Counted from the stretch's first letter, positions 8,523 to 16,739 are shown. The stretch: DNA of 64,000 nt from G963422705 sp963422705 (GCA_963422705.1 OY730443.1:1674001-1738000); one strand, 5' to 3'. The notes: a model not told the origin generated them from the sequence alone. Made by a program: numbers and translations.

Positions 8523-9962
8523 ATGATGAATATTATCTGTATCTGTTTAGACACCTTTCGCGCCGATATCATCGGCGAAAGAAAAAAGTATAGCCATGTG
8601 CAAACGCCAAACCTTGATGCGTTTGCCGCCGAAAGCGTCCGATTCACACAGGCATTTGGAGAAGGACAACCAACACTTCAGATACGCCGAGCTAACTTTA
8701 CAGGTATGAGGAGCTTTCCGTGGAAATATAATTTTGACCGGCGGGGACATTGGCATCACGCCCCCGGTTGGCATAAGATTCCACCCGAACAGGATACACT
8801 CGCGGAGGTGCTACTCGAGCACGGCTATCTTACCGCGCTGATAGCAGATACATATCACATGTTCAAACCGACAATGAACTTCTCTCGCGGGTTCGCGCAT
8901 TATGATTTCATCCGCGGACAAGAATCAGATAACTGGCAAAGCGGCGCTCCGAGGTTAATTGAGGAACAACTCCGGAAGCATGTCAGGGAACCCCTGAATT
9001 GGAAACGACACGCCGGATTAGTCAACTATCTCTTATGTCAACGCCAACGTCAATCAGAAGATGATTATAGTTGTGCACGCGTTTTCAGGAGCGCATGCGA
9101 GTGGCTTGACGATAATCATACCGTACCGCCATTCTTCTTATGGGTAGATAGCTTTGACCCGCATGAGCCCTGGGACCCGCCCAAATCTTACGCCGATATC
9201 TACTTTCCGGACTATTCAGGAAAGGATTTTATTACGCCGAATAGTCTCAATGAAGGCGGCACTCCTACCGAAGACGAACTGCGCCGAATTGAGGCACTTT
9301 ACCTCGGGGAAGTGACGTTCGTCGACAAGTGGTGCGGCATGCTGCTTGATAAGATAGAGCAACTGAAAATACGCGACGAGACAATGGTTGTACTGATGTC
9401 GGACCACGGGACGCAACTCCGTGAACATGGACATTTCGGGAAGGGCGCAAACAAATTGCATCCCTTCAATACCCAGCTAAACCTAATCATTCGGCACCCA
9501 GAAGGGCCGAAGGACAAAGACATCTCTGCGTTTGTGCAGAACCACGATTTAATGCCAACGCTCCTCAACCAGGCCCAGATTCCGTGCAGTTGGACAGATG
9601 GACAAGACATGTGGCAACTCGTTACGCAGGAAAAAGCATTCTTACGTGAGCGGATTATCACCGGGTGGGCGGGATTTGTTACCGGAAACGCGCGGGGCAG
9701 AGTCAGTGTCCGCGATAACCGTTGGAACTTTTGTACATCAGTCGGCTATCGTGATGAAAAGGGCGATGAGTTGTTTGACATACGAAACGAACCGGAAGAG
9801 AAAGTAAACGTTGCAAGTGAGCATCCAGCAGTCGTTGCTGAGCGCCGGCGAGATGTTGAGGCGTTGCTCGGGCAGGCTTTGCCGGGGCATTTCATTGAAA
9901 TTTGTGACCCGGGCCATCCACCGATGACGCGATGGCTGCAGAAAAAGTTGGCGGAGATGTAG
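8523..9962 (+). CDS. Sulfatase-family (alkaline phosphatase superfamily) hydrolase with Thr at the nucleophile site
   Basis: The 479-aa protein starts MMNIICICLDTFRADII, with the metal-binding Asp of sulfatases at residue 10. FVDKWCGMLLDKIE, VVLMSDHGTQLREHGHFGKG (second metal-ligand cluster) and LFDIRNEPEEKVNVA at the C-terminus are typical. Where classic sulfatases carry C/S-x-P-x-R for formylglycine formation, this protein reads PTLQIRRANFTG, with Thr51 at the nucleophile position. It may therefore be a phosphodiesterase- or phosphonate-hydrolase-like relative that uses threonine directly rather than a formylglycine sulfatase. There is no signal peptide, so it should be cytoplasmic. It is translationally coupled to pyrF. 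Confidence 0.88.
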   Translation: MMNIICICLDTFRADIIGERKKYSHVQTPNLDAFAAESVRFTQAFGEGQPTLQIRRANFTGMRSFPWKYNFDRRGHWHHAPGWHKIPPEQDTLAEVLLEHGYLTALIADTYHMFKPTMNFSRGFAHYDFIRGQESDNWQSGAPRLIEEQLRKHVREPLNWKRHAGLVNYLLCQRQRQSEDDYSCARVFRSACEWLDDNHTVPPFFLWVDSFDPHEPWDPPKSYADIYFPDYSGKDFITPNSLNEGGTPTEDELRRIEALYLGEVTFVDKWCGMLLDKIEQLKIRDETMVVLMSDHGTQLREHGHFGKGANKLHPFNTQLNLIIRHPEGPKDKDISAFVQNHDLMPTLLNQAQIPCSWTDGQDMWQLVTQEKAFLRERIITGWAGFVTGNARGRVSVRDNRWNFCTSVGYRDEKGDELFDIRNEPEEKVNVASEHPAVVAERRRDVEALLGQALPGHFIEICDPGHPPMTRWLQKKLAEM

Positions 9963-10014
9963 GCGTATTAATTGTGGCGGCAAGCATGTTGCTTGCTACC
10001 TTGTAAATTATTAC

Positions 10015-10413
10015 GGGCATTCGTTTGTTTTGCCCACCGCTTTCGCTTTGGGATATAAGCCCGCTAAAGGGGTAATCTCCGTGAAATAAAATTGACACTG
10101 CAGTCAAAGTGTGGTATCATTCACCTATCGTGTTGGGGACACAACTAAGCGCGCTGCAAGGCGTGTCTGTCCCTAACCTATTGCGGGCAGGGATAGCCGT
10201 TACCTAACGATATGCCTTGTATCCACTTTAAAGGATACAGGGAAAATGCCCGCCGGTGGCGCGAAAATGCTTTGGGTGGACGCTTTGAGAAAACGGAGTT
10301 GGGGAGTGAATGGTGGGAACGTTGTATCCAAAGGATACGATATTCTACCTATCTCCCCAACCGCAGTCGCTATGAAACCGAAGCCCACGCCTTTAGGCGG
10401 TGGGTGCTATCAC
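10015..10413 (+). mobile_element. Internally deleted, non-autonomous IS605-type element (399 bp)
   Basis: It follows a TTAC tetramer (10011-10014) and starts GGGCATTCGTTTGTTTTGCC, like the full element at 24065. It ends GTGGGTGCTATCAC, like that element at 25493. The left end, promoter and leader RNA (10015-10180) are joined directly to the last few tnpB codons and right end (10181-10413); essentially all of tnpB is gone. The right-end stem CCCACGCC/GGCGGTGGG is preserved. The TTGACA/TATCAT promoter (10092-10097, 10115-10120, 17-bp spacer) is closer to consensus than in the full copy. Confidence 0.8.
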
Positions 10414-10433
10414 CACCCCGGGGTCACAACAAT
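10181..10433 (+). ncRNA. Putative TnpB guide (omega) RNA of the deleted element, with downstream guide
   Basis: The region aligns with the 3' end of the TnpB element at 25340-25493. Both have GCGGGCAGGGATAGCCGT, GACGATATGCC or ACGATATGCC, a gene-end stem, a GCCCGC-GGTGG segment that can pair with the initial GCGGGC, and the terminal right-end hairpin. In TnpB systems this zone is the scaffold of the omega RNA, and the 15-20 nt beyond the element end act as guide; here that is 10414-10433. Expression would come from the retained promoter at 10092-10120. The assignment rests on homology and known architecture, not on expression data. Confidence 0.5.
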
Positions 10434-11080
10434 GGGGCTTGCTACCTGAAAATAGATTACGTTTTCTTTCGATTTTTAGAGAAAGCCGGGGAAAATGGCG
10501 AGGGATTGGTTGATTCACGGCGGGGTGGATTTGTTGGAGCCGAATCTGACGTCGGCGCACATCTCCTGGAGATAATGGATTCTGACCTGGCGATGCACGA
10601 AAGGAATATGCCACCAAGCGTTGGGTCTTTTTCTCGGCGTTCGAGAATCTCATCGGCGTGTTTCTGCTTTATCTTCTTAAAGCGTTCATATAACCGCTTT
10701 TTCCGCTTCTCCAGCTTGAGTCTCTACGCGAAAGAGCTGATAAGAAGTGATATTCATTTCCCGCGTTATATGACAGCCATCTGTTGCACCGGATCCACGG
10801 TCTCTATAAAGGTTGAAATCGCGCGTCAGTTGTACGTTACGGCCCATTCCTGGTACACAGCTTTCTCTGTGGTGTCGTTCCAGTCTACCGCGTTGCGATA
10901 GTGGGCAATGATTGCGTCTCTCTGGATGCCAATGGAGCTAACGAGGGTACTCATGTCGCAGGCGAATTCAATCAGAAGTCAAATAATTTCGCTCAAAAGA
11001 AACGGCACGCCTAGGGCGCAAACGCCGTTTGTGTTGAGTCGCGGTTGTGAATTGATTTGGTTTTTCGTTTGACAAAAAAG
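10434..11080. other. No gene recognised; degenerate sequence
   Basis: This stretch holds no convincing coding region. A short charged minus-strand frame (around 10560-10720, rich in Lys/Arg/Glu, containing ADEILERREKDPTLGG) could be a scrap of an unidentified gene, but it lacks a start and a ribosome-binding site. The rest appears to be unassignable debris between the mobile element and the toxin-like gene. Confidence 0.4.
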
Positions 11081-11096
11081 TAAGGAGTGTAATAAA

Positions 11097-11789
11097 ATGA
11101 TGTTGAAAAAACTATTGACTGCTCTTCTAATGGGGCTATTCCTGCTCCTAGGAACGGCAAGTGTTCTCGCCAGCGATGATGAATGTAAAGTTCGTATCAC
11201 AGGTGTCCAATATGACAGAGATTCAAACCAGTTCTTTATCACATACGATGAGAGTGCTGATGAGGACTGCCTGACGCACGCCAACCAGTTTACCGTTATT
11301 TCTGGCAATAACGCTCGCGTACTATGGTACGAAGAGCTCGCAACGGGTGCACCGCCGTCGGGATCCGGTTTTCAACCAAAACCTGACGGAGGTAAAAACC
11401 CGGACGGTTCGTACACAGACAAAAGAGGTAACAAATGGAAGAAAGACCCATCAAACCATGGCGGTGAGCATTGGGACGTTAGCTTTCCAAAGGGTGGACA
11501 TATAAATGTTATGCCGCCGATACCGGAAAGCCCAAAATGGAAAATCAGAGGCGGTAAAAATGCGCTCAAGAGATTACCGAAAGACTCTCGAAAAAAGGCA
11601 GAGGCGATTGAGGGAAAGATGAATCAACCTGGAGGGAAGTGGTACTCACCACGTCGCCTCGCCCAAATCGCCGCTGCGGCAGGCACCGGATATCTGATTT
11701 ACAAAGGGGCAAAAACGGTTATTGGCATTGTGATATTGCCCACTCCTGCTGCACCGTTTATTAGTGGTTTGCTTCTCTTAACCCCTTAG
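11097..11789 (+). CDS. Secreted toxin-like protein, full-length copy 1 (HGGEHWDV domain plus hydrophobic tail)
   Basis: The 230-aa protein has a signal peptide of about 25 residues (MMLKKLLTALLMGLFLLLGT, then ASVLAS). A short beta-rich part follows, then a domain at about 95-150 with DGSYTDKRGNKWKKDPSNHG, HWDVSFPKGGHINV and MPPIP. The GxxDxxGNxW...HGGxHWDV...NVxP pattern resembles polymorphic-toxin C-terminal domains (type 37-like, from memory). The C-terminus has WYSPRRLAQIAAAAGTGYLI and a hydrophobic, proline-rich end. TAAGGAG precedes the ATG. A WG-repeat gene starts 84 bp downstream, and the pair is copied twice more. Toxicity is inferred only; a catalytic site is not proven. Confidence 0.6.
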   Translation: MMLKKLLTALLMGLFLLLGTASVLASDDECKVRITGVQYDRDSNQFFITYDESADEDCLTHANQFTVISGNNARVLWYEELATGAPPSGSGFQPKPDGGKNPDGSYTDKRGNKWKKDPSNHGGEHWDVSFPKGGHINVMPPIPESPKWKIRGGKNALKRLPKDSRKKAEAIEGKMNQPGGKWYSPRRLAQIAAAAGTGYLIYKGAKTVIGIVILPTPAAPFISGLLLLTP

Positions 11790-11873
11790 CAATTCGTTTC
11801 ACGCTCAAAAAGCGGTTTTCCGTGGAACACAAGCAACACGGAAAAACGTTTGACTCACAAGGTAGGTAGTAAA

Positions 11874-12764
11874 ATGCCGAAATTTGGCTACATTGACAAA
11901 AGTGGAGATTTTGTTATTCCACCACAGTTTGATGACGGCTCATATTATAGCGAGGGATTAGCGGCTGTAGAAATTGATGGTGAACACGGGTTCATTGACA
12001 AAACCGGAGATTTTGCCATCCCGCTTCAATTTGAGTGGGCAGCTAGGTTTTCGGATGGCCTCGCCCCCGTTTACATAAGGGACAAGCACGGCTACATTGA
12101 TAAGTCCGGTAGAATAGTAATACCTCCGATGTTTGAGCAGGGGGAACAGTTTTCGGAGGGGCTTGCCTATGTCAAAACCGAGACACAAAATGGCTATATT
12201 GATACCACCGGTGCCTGGGCACTCATCCCACCCCCACATTACGTTTGCTTTGCCCCGTTTTGCGACGGACTCTCCGTAGCCGGTGTCTGTGAAGACGACG
12301 AACTCAACGACAGAGGATATTTGACAGATTGGGGGTGCACGGGTGAGGGATATATCGATAAAACCGGTGCAATCGTCATCCAACCCCAATTTCGGGAGGT
12401 AGACGATTTCTCAGAGGGGCTCGCCCATGTTGTAATAAAGGATGGAACCCACGCCTTTATTGAGAAAACAGGGGACGTGGCAGTGACATTTGATTTTGAT
12501 TTTGCTTTAAGATTTTATCAGCCCTACTTCTCTGAAGGATTAGTGAGCATAGGCATAGACAAGAAATATGGATTTGCCGATAAGACGGGGGCTATCGTAA
12601 TTGAACCGCAGTTTGATAGAGTCTGTTGGTTCTCCGAAGGCGTTGCTTGTGTTTGCATTGATGAAAAATGGGGTTACATAGACAAAACCGGCGCGTGGGT
12701 GATTGAGCCGAGGGAGTGGCTTGCCTATGATTTCTCCGATGGATTAGCAAGGGTGGCAACCTGA
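11874..12764 (+). CDS. WG-repeat protein, copy 1
   Basis: The 296-aa protein consists of about seven WG (KWG/Leptospira-type) repeats of the form GYIDKSGDFVIPPQFD...FSEGLAAV, one roughly every 40 residues. It has no signal peptide or membrane segment, so it is predicted to be cytoplasmic. The ATG at 11874 has GGTAGG 8-10 bp upstream; an in-frame TTG at 11850 adds eight residues but lacks a site. WG repeats form beta structures and mediate protein contacts; no enzyme function is known. Its constant position just after the secreted toxin-like gene, in three copies, fits an immunity or binding-partner role, but that is inference. A Cys/Asp-rich insertion (CEDDELNDRGYLTDWGC) interrupts the repeats near the middle. 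Confidence 0.85.
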   Translation: MPKFGYIDKSGDFVIPPQFDDGSYYSEGLAAVEIDGEHGFIDKTGDFAIPLQFEWAARFSDGLAPVYIRDKHGYIDKSGRIVIPPMFEQGEQFSEGLAYVKTETQNGYIDTTGAWALIPPPHYVCFAPFCDGLSVAGVCEDDELNDRGYLTDWGCTGEGYIDKTGAIVIQPQFREVDDFSEGLAHVVIKDGTHAFIEKTGDVAVTFDFDFALRFYQPYFSEGLVSIGIDKKYGFADKTGAIVIEPQFDRVCWFSEGVACVCIDEKWGYIDKTGAWVIEPREWLAYDFSDGLARVAT

Positions 12765-12853
12765 GGAGCTCTGAAAAAAGGGGTTAGTCCGTAGGGTATC
12801 CTTCAGTCACAAGTGCCACTCACCTCGAGGGCTACGCTAGTTCGCGCCGGGGA

Positions 12854-13147
12854 GTGGTCCTCCATCCTTTCTCAGGCGCGCAATCGGGCACCCGCTACGC
12901 TCCTGCTGCTTGCAACAATTCTGCCAACAGGGTGGCAAAGCGGAGCGGGCTAGTTAATATCTTCTTGTTGGCTTCAATGCTAATACCTCTGGATATTACA
13001 ACAGCATCCATCGTCTTTAAATCTAACCGCAACGGGTTAAGCGACATCTATGTTATGAACGACGATGGGCATCACGTCCGCCAACTCACAAAGACACCGT
13101 TTTGGGATAAAGCCCCACATTGATGCCTGATGGGAAACACATCATTG
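12854..13147 (+). pseudogene. Fragment of a secreted PD40/TolB-like beta-propeller protein
   Basis: The frame contains a hydrophobic stretch and then IVFKSNRNGLSDIYVMNDDG and HHVRQLTKTPFWDKAPH, the classic PD40 (WD40-like TolB) blade. It stops at TGA 13121-13123. Deletion of one G would explain this, since the next frame continues MPDGKHII, exactly the expected blade continuation (APHWxPDGKxI). Only one blade remains before the homology switches to the second toxin-module copy at about 13148. The fragment is therefore truncated and frameshifted. Confidence 0.55.
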
Positions 13148-13495
13148 AGGAAAGAACCATCAAACCATGGCGGTGAGCATTGGGACGTTAGCTTTCCAAA
13201 GGGTGGACATATAAATGTTATGCCGCCGATACCGGAAAGCCCAAAATGGAAAATCAGAGGCGGTAAAAACGCGCTCAAGAGATTACCCAAAAAATCTCAA
13301 GACAGTGCAAAGGCGATTGAGAAAAATATGAATCAATCCGGAGGGAGTTGGTACTCACCACGTCGCCTCGCCCAAATCGCCGCTGCGGGAGGCACCGGAT
13401 ATCTGATTTACAAAGGGGCAAAAACGGTTATTGGCATTGTGATATTGCCCACTTTTGCTGCACCGTTTAGTGGATTGCTTCTCTTAACTCCTTAG
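13130..13495 (+). pseudogene. Toxin-like protein, 5'-truncated copy 2
   Basis: From about 13148 the sequence is nearly identical to 11446-11789. The HGGEHWDV domain and hydrophobic tail remain, but the signal peptide and N-terminal third are missing, replaced by the PD40 fragment. The frame can open at ATG 13130 (121 aa), but no ribosome-binding site precedes it. It differs from copy 1 by scattered substitutions (for example KKSQDSAKAIEKNMNQSGGS) and lacks one Ile near the end. Without a signal sequence it could not be exported by the Sec route. It resembles the orphan tips kept downstream of complete polymorphic toxins, which can recombine with the full gene. Confidence 0.6.
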
Positions 13496-13579
13496 CAATT
13501 CGTTTCACGCTCAAAAAGCGGTTTTCCGTGGAACACAAGCAACACGGAAAAACGTTTGACTCACAAGGTAGGTAGTAAA

Positions 13580-14470
13580 ATGCCGAAATTTGGCTACATT
13601 GACAAAAGTGGAGATTTTGTCATTCCACCACAGTTTGATGACGGCTCATATTATAGCGAGGGATTAGCGGCTGTAAAAATTGATGGGGAACACGGGTTCA
13701 TTGACAAAAACGGAGATTTTGCCATCCCGCTTCAATTTGAGTGGGCAACTGGGTTTTCGGATGGCCTCGCCCCCGTTTACATAAGGGACAAGCACGGCTA
13801 CATTGATAAGTCCGGTACAATAGTAATACCTCCGATGTTTGAGCAGGGGGAACAGTTTTCGGAGGGGCTTGCCTATGTCAAAACCGAGACACAAAATGGA
13901 TATATTGATACTACCGGTGCCTGGGCACTCATCCCACCCCCACATTACCTTTGCTTTGCCCCGTTTTGCGACGGACTCTCCGTAGCCGATGTCTGTGAAG
14001 ACGACGAACTCAACGACGAGGGGTATCTTACGGATTGGGGGTGCACGGGTAAAGGCTATATCGATAAAACCGGTGCAATCGTCATCCCACCGCAATTTCG
14101 GGAGGTAGACGATTTCTCCGAGGGGCTCGCCCATGTTGTAATAAAGGATGGAACCCACGCCTTTATTGATAAAACAGGGGAGGTGGCAGTGACATTTGAT
14201 TTTGATTTTGCTTTAAGATTTTATCAGCCCTACTTCTCTGAAGGATTAGTGAGCATAGGCATAGACAAGAAATATGGATTTGCCGATAAGACGGGTGCTA
14301 TCGTAATTGAACCGCAGTTTGATAGAGTCTATAGGTTCTCCGATGGCGTTGCTTGCGCTTGCATTGATGACAAATGGGGTTACATAGACAAAACCGGCGC
14401 GTGGGTGATTGAGCCGAGGGAGTGGCTTGTCTATGAGTTCTCAGAGGGATTAGCAATGGTGGGAACCTGA
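13580..14470 (+). CDS. WG-repeat protein, copy 2
   Basis: The 296-aa protein is about 95% identical to the 11874 copy, with the same start context (GGTAGG then ATG) and the same 84-bp gap from the toxin-like tail. Differences are mostly single residues (DDELNDEG for DDELNDRG, IVIPPQF for IVIQPQF, FSDGVACAC). The frame is fully open although the toxin part before it is truncated, suggesting selection keeps the WG gene. The 3' flank (14471-14527) repeats the 57 bp after copy 1, marking the end of the duplicated unit. Confidence 0.83.
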   Translation: MPKFGYIDKSGDFVIPPQFDDGSYYSEGLAAVKIDGEHGFIDKNGDFAIPLQFEWATGFSDGLAPVYIRDKHGYIDKSGTIVIPPMFEQGEQFSEGLAYVKTETQNGYIDTTGAWALIPPPHYLCFAPFCDGLSVADVCEDDELNDEGYLTDWGCTGKGYIDKTGAIVIPPQFREVDDFSEGLAHVVIKDGTHAFIDKTGEVAVTFDFDFALRFYQPYFSEGLVSIGIDKKYGFADKTGAIVIEPQFDRVYRFSDGVACACIDDKWGYIDKTGAWVIEPREWLVYEFSEGLAMVGT

Positions 14471-14527
14471 GGAGCTCTGAAAAAAGGGGTTAGTCCGTAG
14501 GGTATCCTTCAGTCACAAGTGCCACTC

Positions 14528-14693
14528 GCCTTTGGTAAATATGAACGAAGCCCCCATCATCACCCACCCATGAACACCCAGCGCTGAAAGGCGGCTCTGC
14601 ATAAACCATATCAATACAGGCATCCCCCATCGAACGCAGAACGTCAAAGTTATCCGCATGAATACACGTATTCAAAGCCCTAGACATCAACAC
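14528..14693 (-). pseudogene. Fragment of a DNA methyltransferase (N6/N4 class)
   Basis: The minus-strand frame reads NTCIHADNFDVLRSMGDACI, then DMVYAEPPFSAG. This matches the pattern ...GDxxxxLRxLPDxSVDLIYxDPPF of N6-adenine/N4-cytosine DNA methylases, here with AEPPF for DPPF, so a key catalytic Asp is replaced. Homology ends after the motif, where the frame runs into the repeated flank of the WG module. It is a short non-functional remnant. Confidence 0.5.
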
Positions 14694-14710
14694 TGGGAAG
14701 CATGTCGGAG

Positions 14711-14862
14711 GGTAAAATCCTTAACGTGAACATATTTTTTGAAAAAAAAGCGAAAAATTTGGCAAAAACGCATTTTTTTTCCGAAAATTCCTCATTTATC
14801 TTGATATTTAATGTGACAACCCGGTTTTTATGGCGTATAAGTACACGAGCCTTTTTTCAGTA
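14711..14862 (+). repeat. rrn-type promoter cassette, copy A
   Basis: An A/T-tract-rich upstream segment is followed by GTGACA (14813-14818), a 17-bp spacer and TATAAG (14836-14841), then CCTTTTTTCAGTA. It is one of six related copies in the window. Here it is followed by a boxA-like leader and the 16S start, showing that the cassette comes from a ribosomal RNA operon. The upstream palindromic half of the cassette is missing in this copy. Confidence 0.75.
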
Positions 14863-14971
14863 GAAGGTTTTTGATTCTTTGAAAGTGAACTAGTGAACGT
14901 GCCGTGCCGATTTACAACTTGTGAATGCGCTTGCTTTCAAGAGAAGCGCAGCGGCATTTCGATACTTTTAT
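14863..14971 (+). promoter_or_regulatory. rRNA leader-like segment with boxA-like motif
   Basis: The segment lies between promoter copy A and the 16S start. TTGATTCTTTGAAAGTGAAC (14871-14890) resembles the TTCTTTGAAA boxA-type antitermination signals of rRNA leaders. The rest holds short inverted sequences. Its position and content fit an rrn 5' leader. Confidence 0.5.
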
Positions 14972-15163
14972 GAGCGTATGATACCGGCTCAGGACGAACG
15001 CTGGGGGCGTGGATGAGGCATGCGAGCCGAACGAGAAATCGGGCTTCGGTCCGGTGGAAAGTGGCGAAAGGGTGAGTAACGCGTGGGTAATCTACTTTTG
15101 AGATGGGGATAACTATTCGAAAGAGTGGCTAAATGGCCCTTATGCCCTGTGCTGCACGTACTA
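14972..15163 (+). pseudogene. Truncated chimeric 16S rRNA fragment
   Basis: 14972-15130 matches the 5' end of 16S rRNA: GGCTCAGGACGAACGCTGG, GGCATGCGAGCCGAACGAG, GTGAGTAACGCGTGGGTAA and GAGATGGGGATAACTA. At about 15130 the sequence jumps to the region near E. coli position 1205-1240 (ATGGCCCTTATGCCCTG, then GCTGCACGTACTAC), so about 1 kb of the gene is deleted. Universally conserved bases are changed (CCGGCTCAG for CTGGCTCAG). It cannot form a ribosomal subunit and is a relic carried with its promoter. Confidence 0.8.
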
Positions 15164-15249
15164 CCTGATAACGTGAACATAAAAAATATTTAACTTTCTG
15201 GAATATTTTTGTGTTAGCGAGGAAACATAAGCTAAAAAGGAATGTCCTT

Positions 15250-15981
15250 ATGTCTCTGTTTAAGTCTAAACGGTTTTGGGTTCCTGCCTTACTCATTGCA
15301 GCAGCTTTAGGATTCTTTGGGGTTATAGTGTACTGTTCTAGATTGCCACAAGTGCCAATAAAAATCTACAAAGTGGCTAAACCGGCAGGGCACGCTATAT
15401 CTTCAGAGAAAGTTCTACAAGTCTCAACGTCTACAGAACAAGTTGGTACTGAGGAACGCAGGCAATTAACTGAATTCATTGAAATCAATCATGATGTTCA
15501 AATAGTACCTGAAGAAATCAAGGCGCTACCTATGGATGAACAGCTACCTTTTAAGGATACTGTTCCTGAAGAAACCAACGACATCCCCGTTTCCCCTTAC
15601 GGATTTGGTCCGTACCCGGAATTGCCAGAAGAATGGGCGGGGGCTTTTCCGCCCAAATCTATAAAGCATGAATTGATGGTTCGCGTTGCAGTAAAACTTA
15701 GGGAAGAAGGCGTCAATGTTGAAGGTATTTCTATGTGGGATGGACGGGTATATCCGGTTATCAAAGGGATTCGCTATGTCAAATGGGCTGAGACAGATGA
15801 AGGTGTTAGATATATAACTCGAGCGAGCGGGCATCCGGATGATGGTGCCCGTTTACATGCTATCAGAGAAAAGAAAGAAAAACCTTTTGTGACTGAGGGC
15901 GATATACCATTAGACATAAAACTGGTTCCTTATGAGGAGGGCGGTATCAACCCCTACGAATTTTTGGGATTCCACCGATAA
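15250..15981 (+). CDS. Membrane-anchored protein of unknown function
   Basis: The 243-aa product has a short basic N-terminus, one transmembrane helix (FWVPALLIAAALGFFGVIVY, about residues 9-28) and a long soluble, acidic, proline-containing extracytoplasmic region (SPYGFGPYPELPEEWAGAFP and others). The ATG at 15250 is preceded by AAAAAGGAA; an upstream in-frame TTG at 15211 is less likely. I do not recognise the family. Transcription may come from rrn-type promoter copy A through the 16S fragment. A small secreted-protein gene follows after 20 bp, so the two are likely one operon. Confidence 0.7.
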   Translation: MSLFKSKRFWVPALLIAAALGFFGVIVYCSRLPQVPIKIYKVAKPAGHAISSEKVLQVSTSTEQVGTEERRQLTEFIEINHDVQIVPEEIKALPMDEQLPFKDTVPEETNDIPVSPYGFGPYPELPEEWAGAFPPKSIKHELMVRVAVKLREEGVNVEGISMWDGRVYPVIKGIRYVKWAETDEGVRYITRASGHPDDGARLHAIREKKEKPFVTEGDIPLDIKLVPYEEGGINPYEFLGFHR

Positions 15982-16001
15982 TCAAAAAGGAGAATTTTCT
16001 C

Positions 16002-16508
16002 ATGAAAGTTACAGTGTTTTGTTTACTCATTCTCGGACTGCTTGGCAGCGTGGCCTTGTCCTGGAACGATAACCCAAGTTACAGGCTTCTGCCGGATGCC
16101 GGTCCGCCCTACACGTGGGCTAAGTGCAAAGTGTCTGATTACGATGGCACGCTGACTGCCTATGCCGAGATTACTGTTGATATAGATTACATCCTTGAGC
16201 CACGGCTACCCGGCATTGAATATTTTGCGTATGCACGTGTATCTGGTACCAGTTCCCTCGAGCACGAAGGGACTTGGAACTGTTATGCGTATGTGCCCAA
16301 CAACGATGCTGCAAAATCTGATTCATGGTGGGGCTCGGTGGATGAGGAAGCGTTTGTGGCATATAAAGATTCGTTTTTCATCTGGGCTGCGGATGATATA
16401 GATGCGGTGCCTAAACTGTGGAACTGTAGTGCATCTGCCGGTGTGGATGGCGCGAGTTCAGGAATGTCTTATGAGGCGATTGCCGATGCATGGAATTTTG
16501 TTGATTGA
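16002..16508 (+). CDS. Small secreted protein of unknown function
   Basis: The 168-aa protein has a clear signal peptide (MKVTVFCLLILGLLGSVALS) and a beta-rich mature part with YTWAKCKVSDYDGTLTAYAE and two further cysteines. AAAGGAG precedes the ATG. The family is not recognised. A deletion remnant of its 3' end occurs at 25563-25625, also immediately upstream of an rrn-type promoter cassette. The gene 3' end and cassette therefore moved as a unit. Confidence 0.72.
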   Translation: MKVTVFCLLILGLLGSVALSWNDNPSYRLLPDAGPPYTWAKCKVSDYDGTLTAYAEITVDIDYILEPRLPGIEYFAYARVSGTSSLEHEGTWNCYAYVPNNDAAKSDSWWGSVDEEAFVAYKDSFFIWAADDIDAVPKLWNCSASAGVDGASSGMSYEAIADAWNFVD

Positions 16509-16735
16509 TTTCAGGCACGTTACCACTTTTTCAATCTATTTTTTCCTACGGTTGATGTCACACGCGAAAAATGCGTGCATTTTGCGCGCGAAGCCGTAAA
16601 ATCTTTAAAGTGAACATATTTTTTAAAAAAAAAGCGAAAAATTTGGCAAAAACGCATTTTTTCCCGAAAATTCCTCATTTATCTTGATATTTAATGTGAC
16701 AATCCGGTTTTTATGGCGTATAATCACATGAACCT
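16509..16735 (+). repeat. rrn-type promoter cassette, copy B
   Basis: Complete cassette. It has a palindrome-containing upstream part (AAAATGCGTGCATTTT, one mismatch) and an A-tract zone. GTGACA (16696-16701), a 17-bp spacer and TATAAT (16719-16724) follow. After the -10 box it runs almost at once into a 16S start fragment and then the third toxin-like tail. Shared flank with copy C (GATTGATTTCAGGCACGTTA) extends the repeat upstream into the 3' end of the preceding gene. Confidence 0.75.
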
Positions 16736-16739
16736 TTAT

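Noticed and set aside
10212..10901. 229-codon plus-strand frame across the mini-element and its right flank
   Set aside because: It starts inside the guide-RNA-like right end, shows no family similarity or ribosome-binding site and crosses the element boundary.
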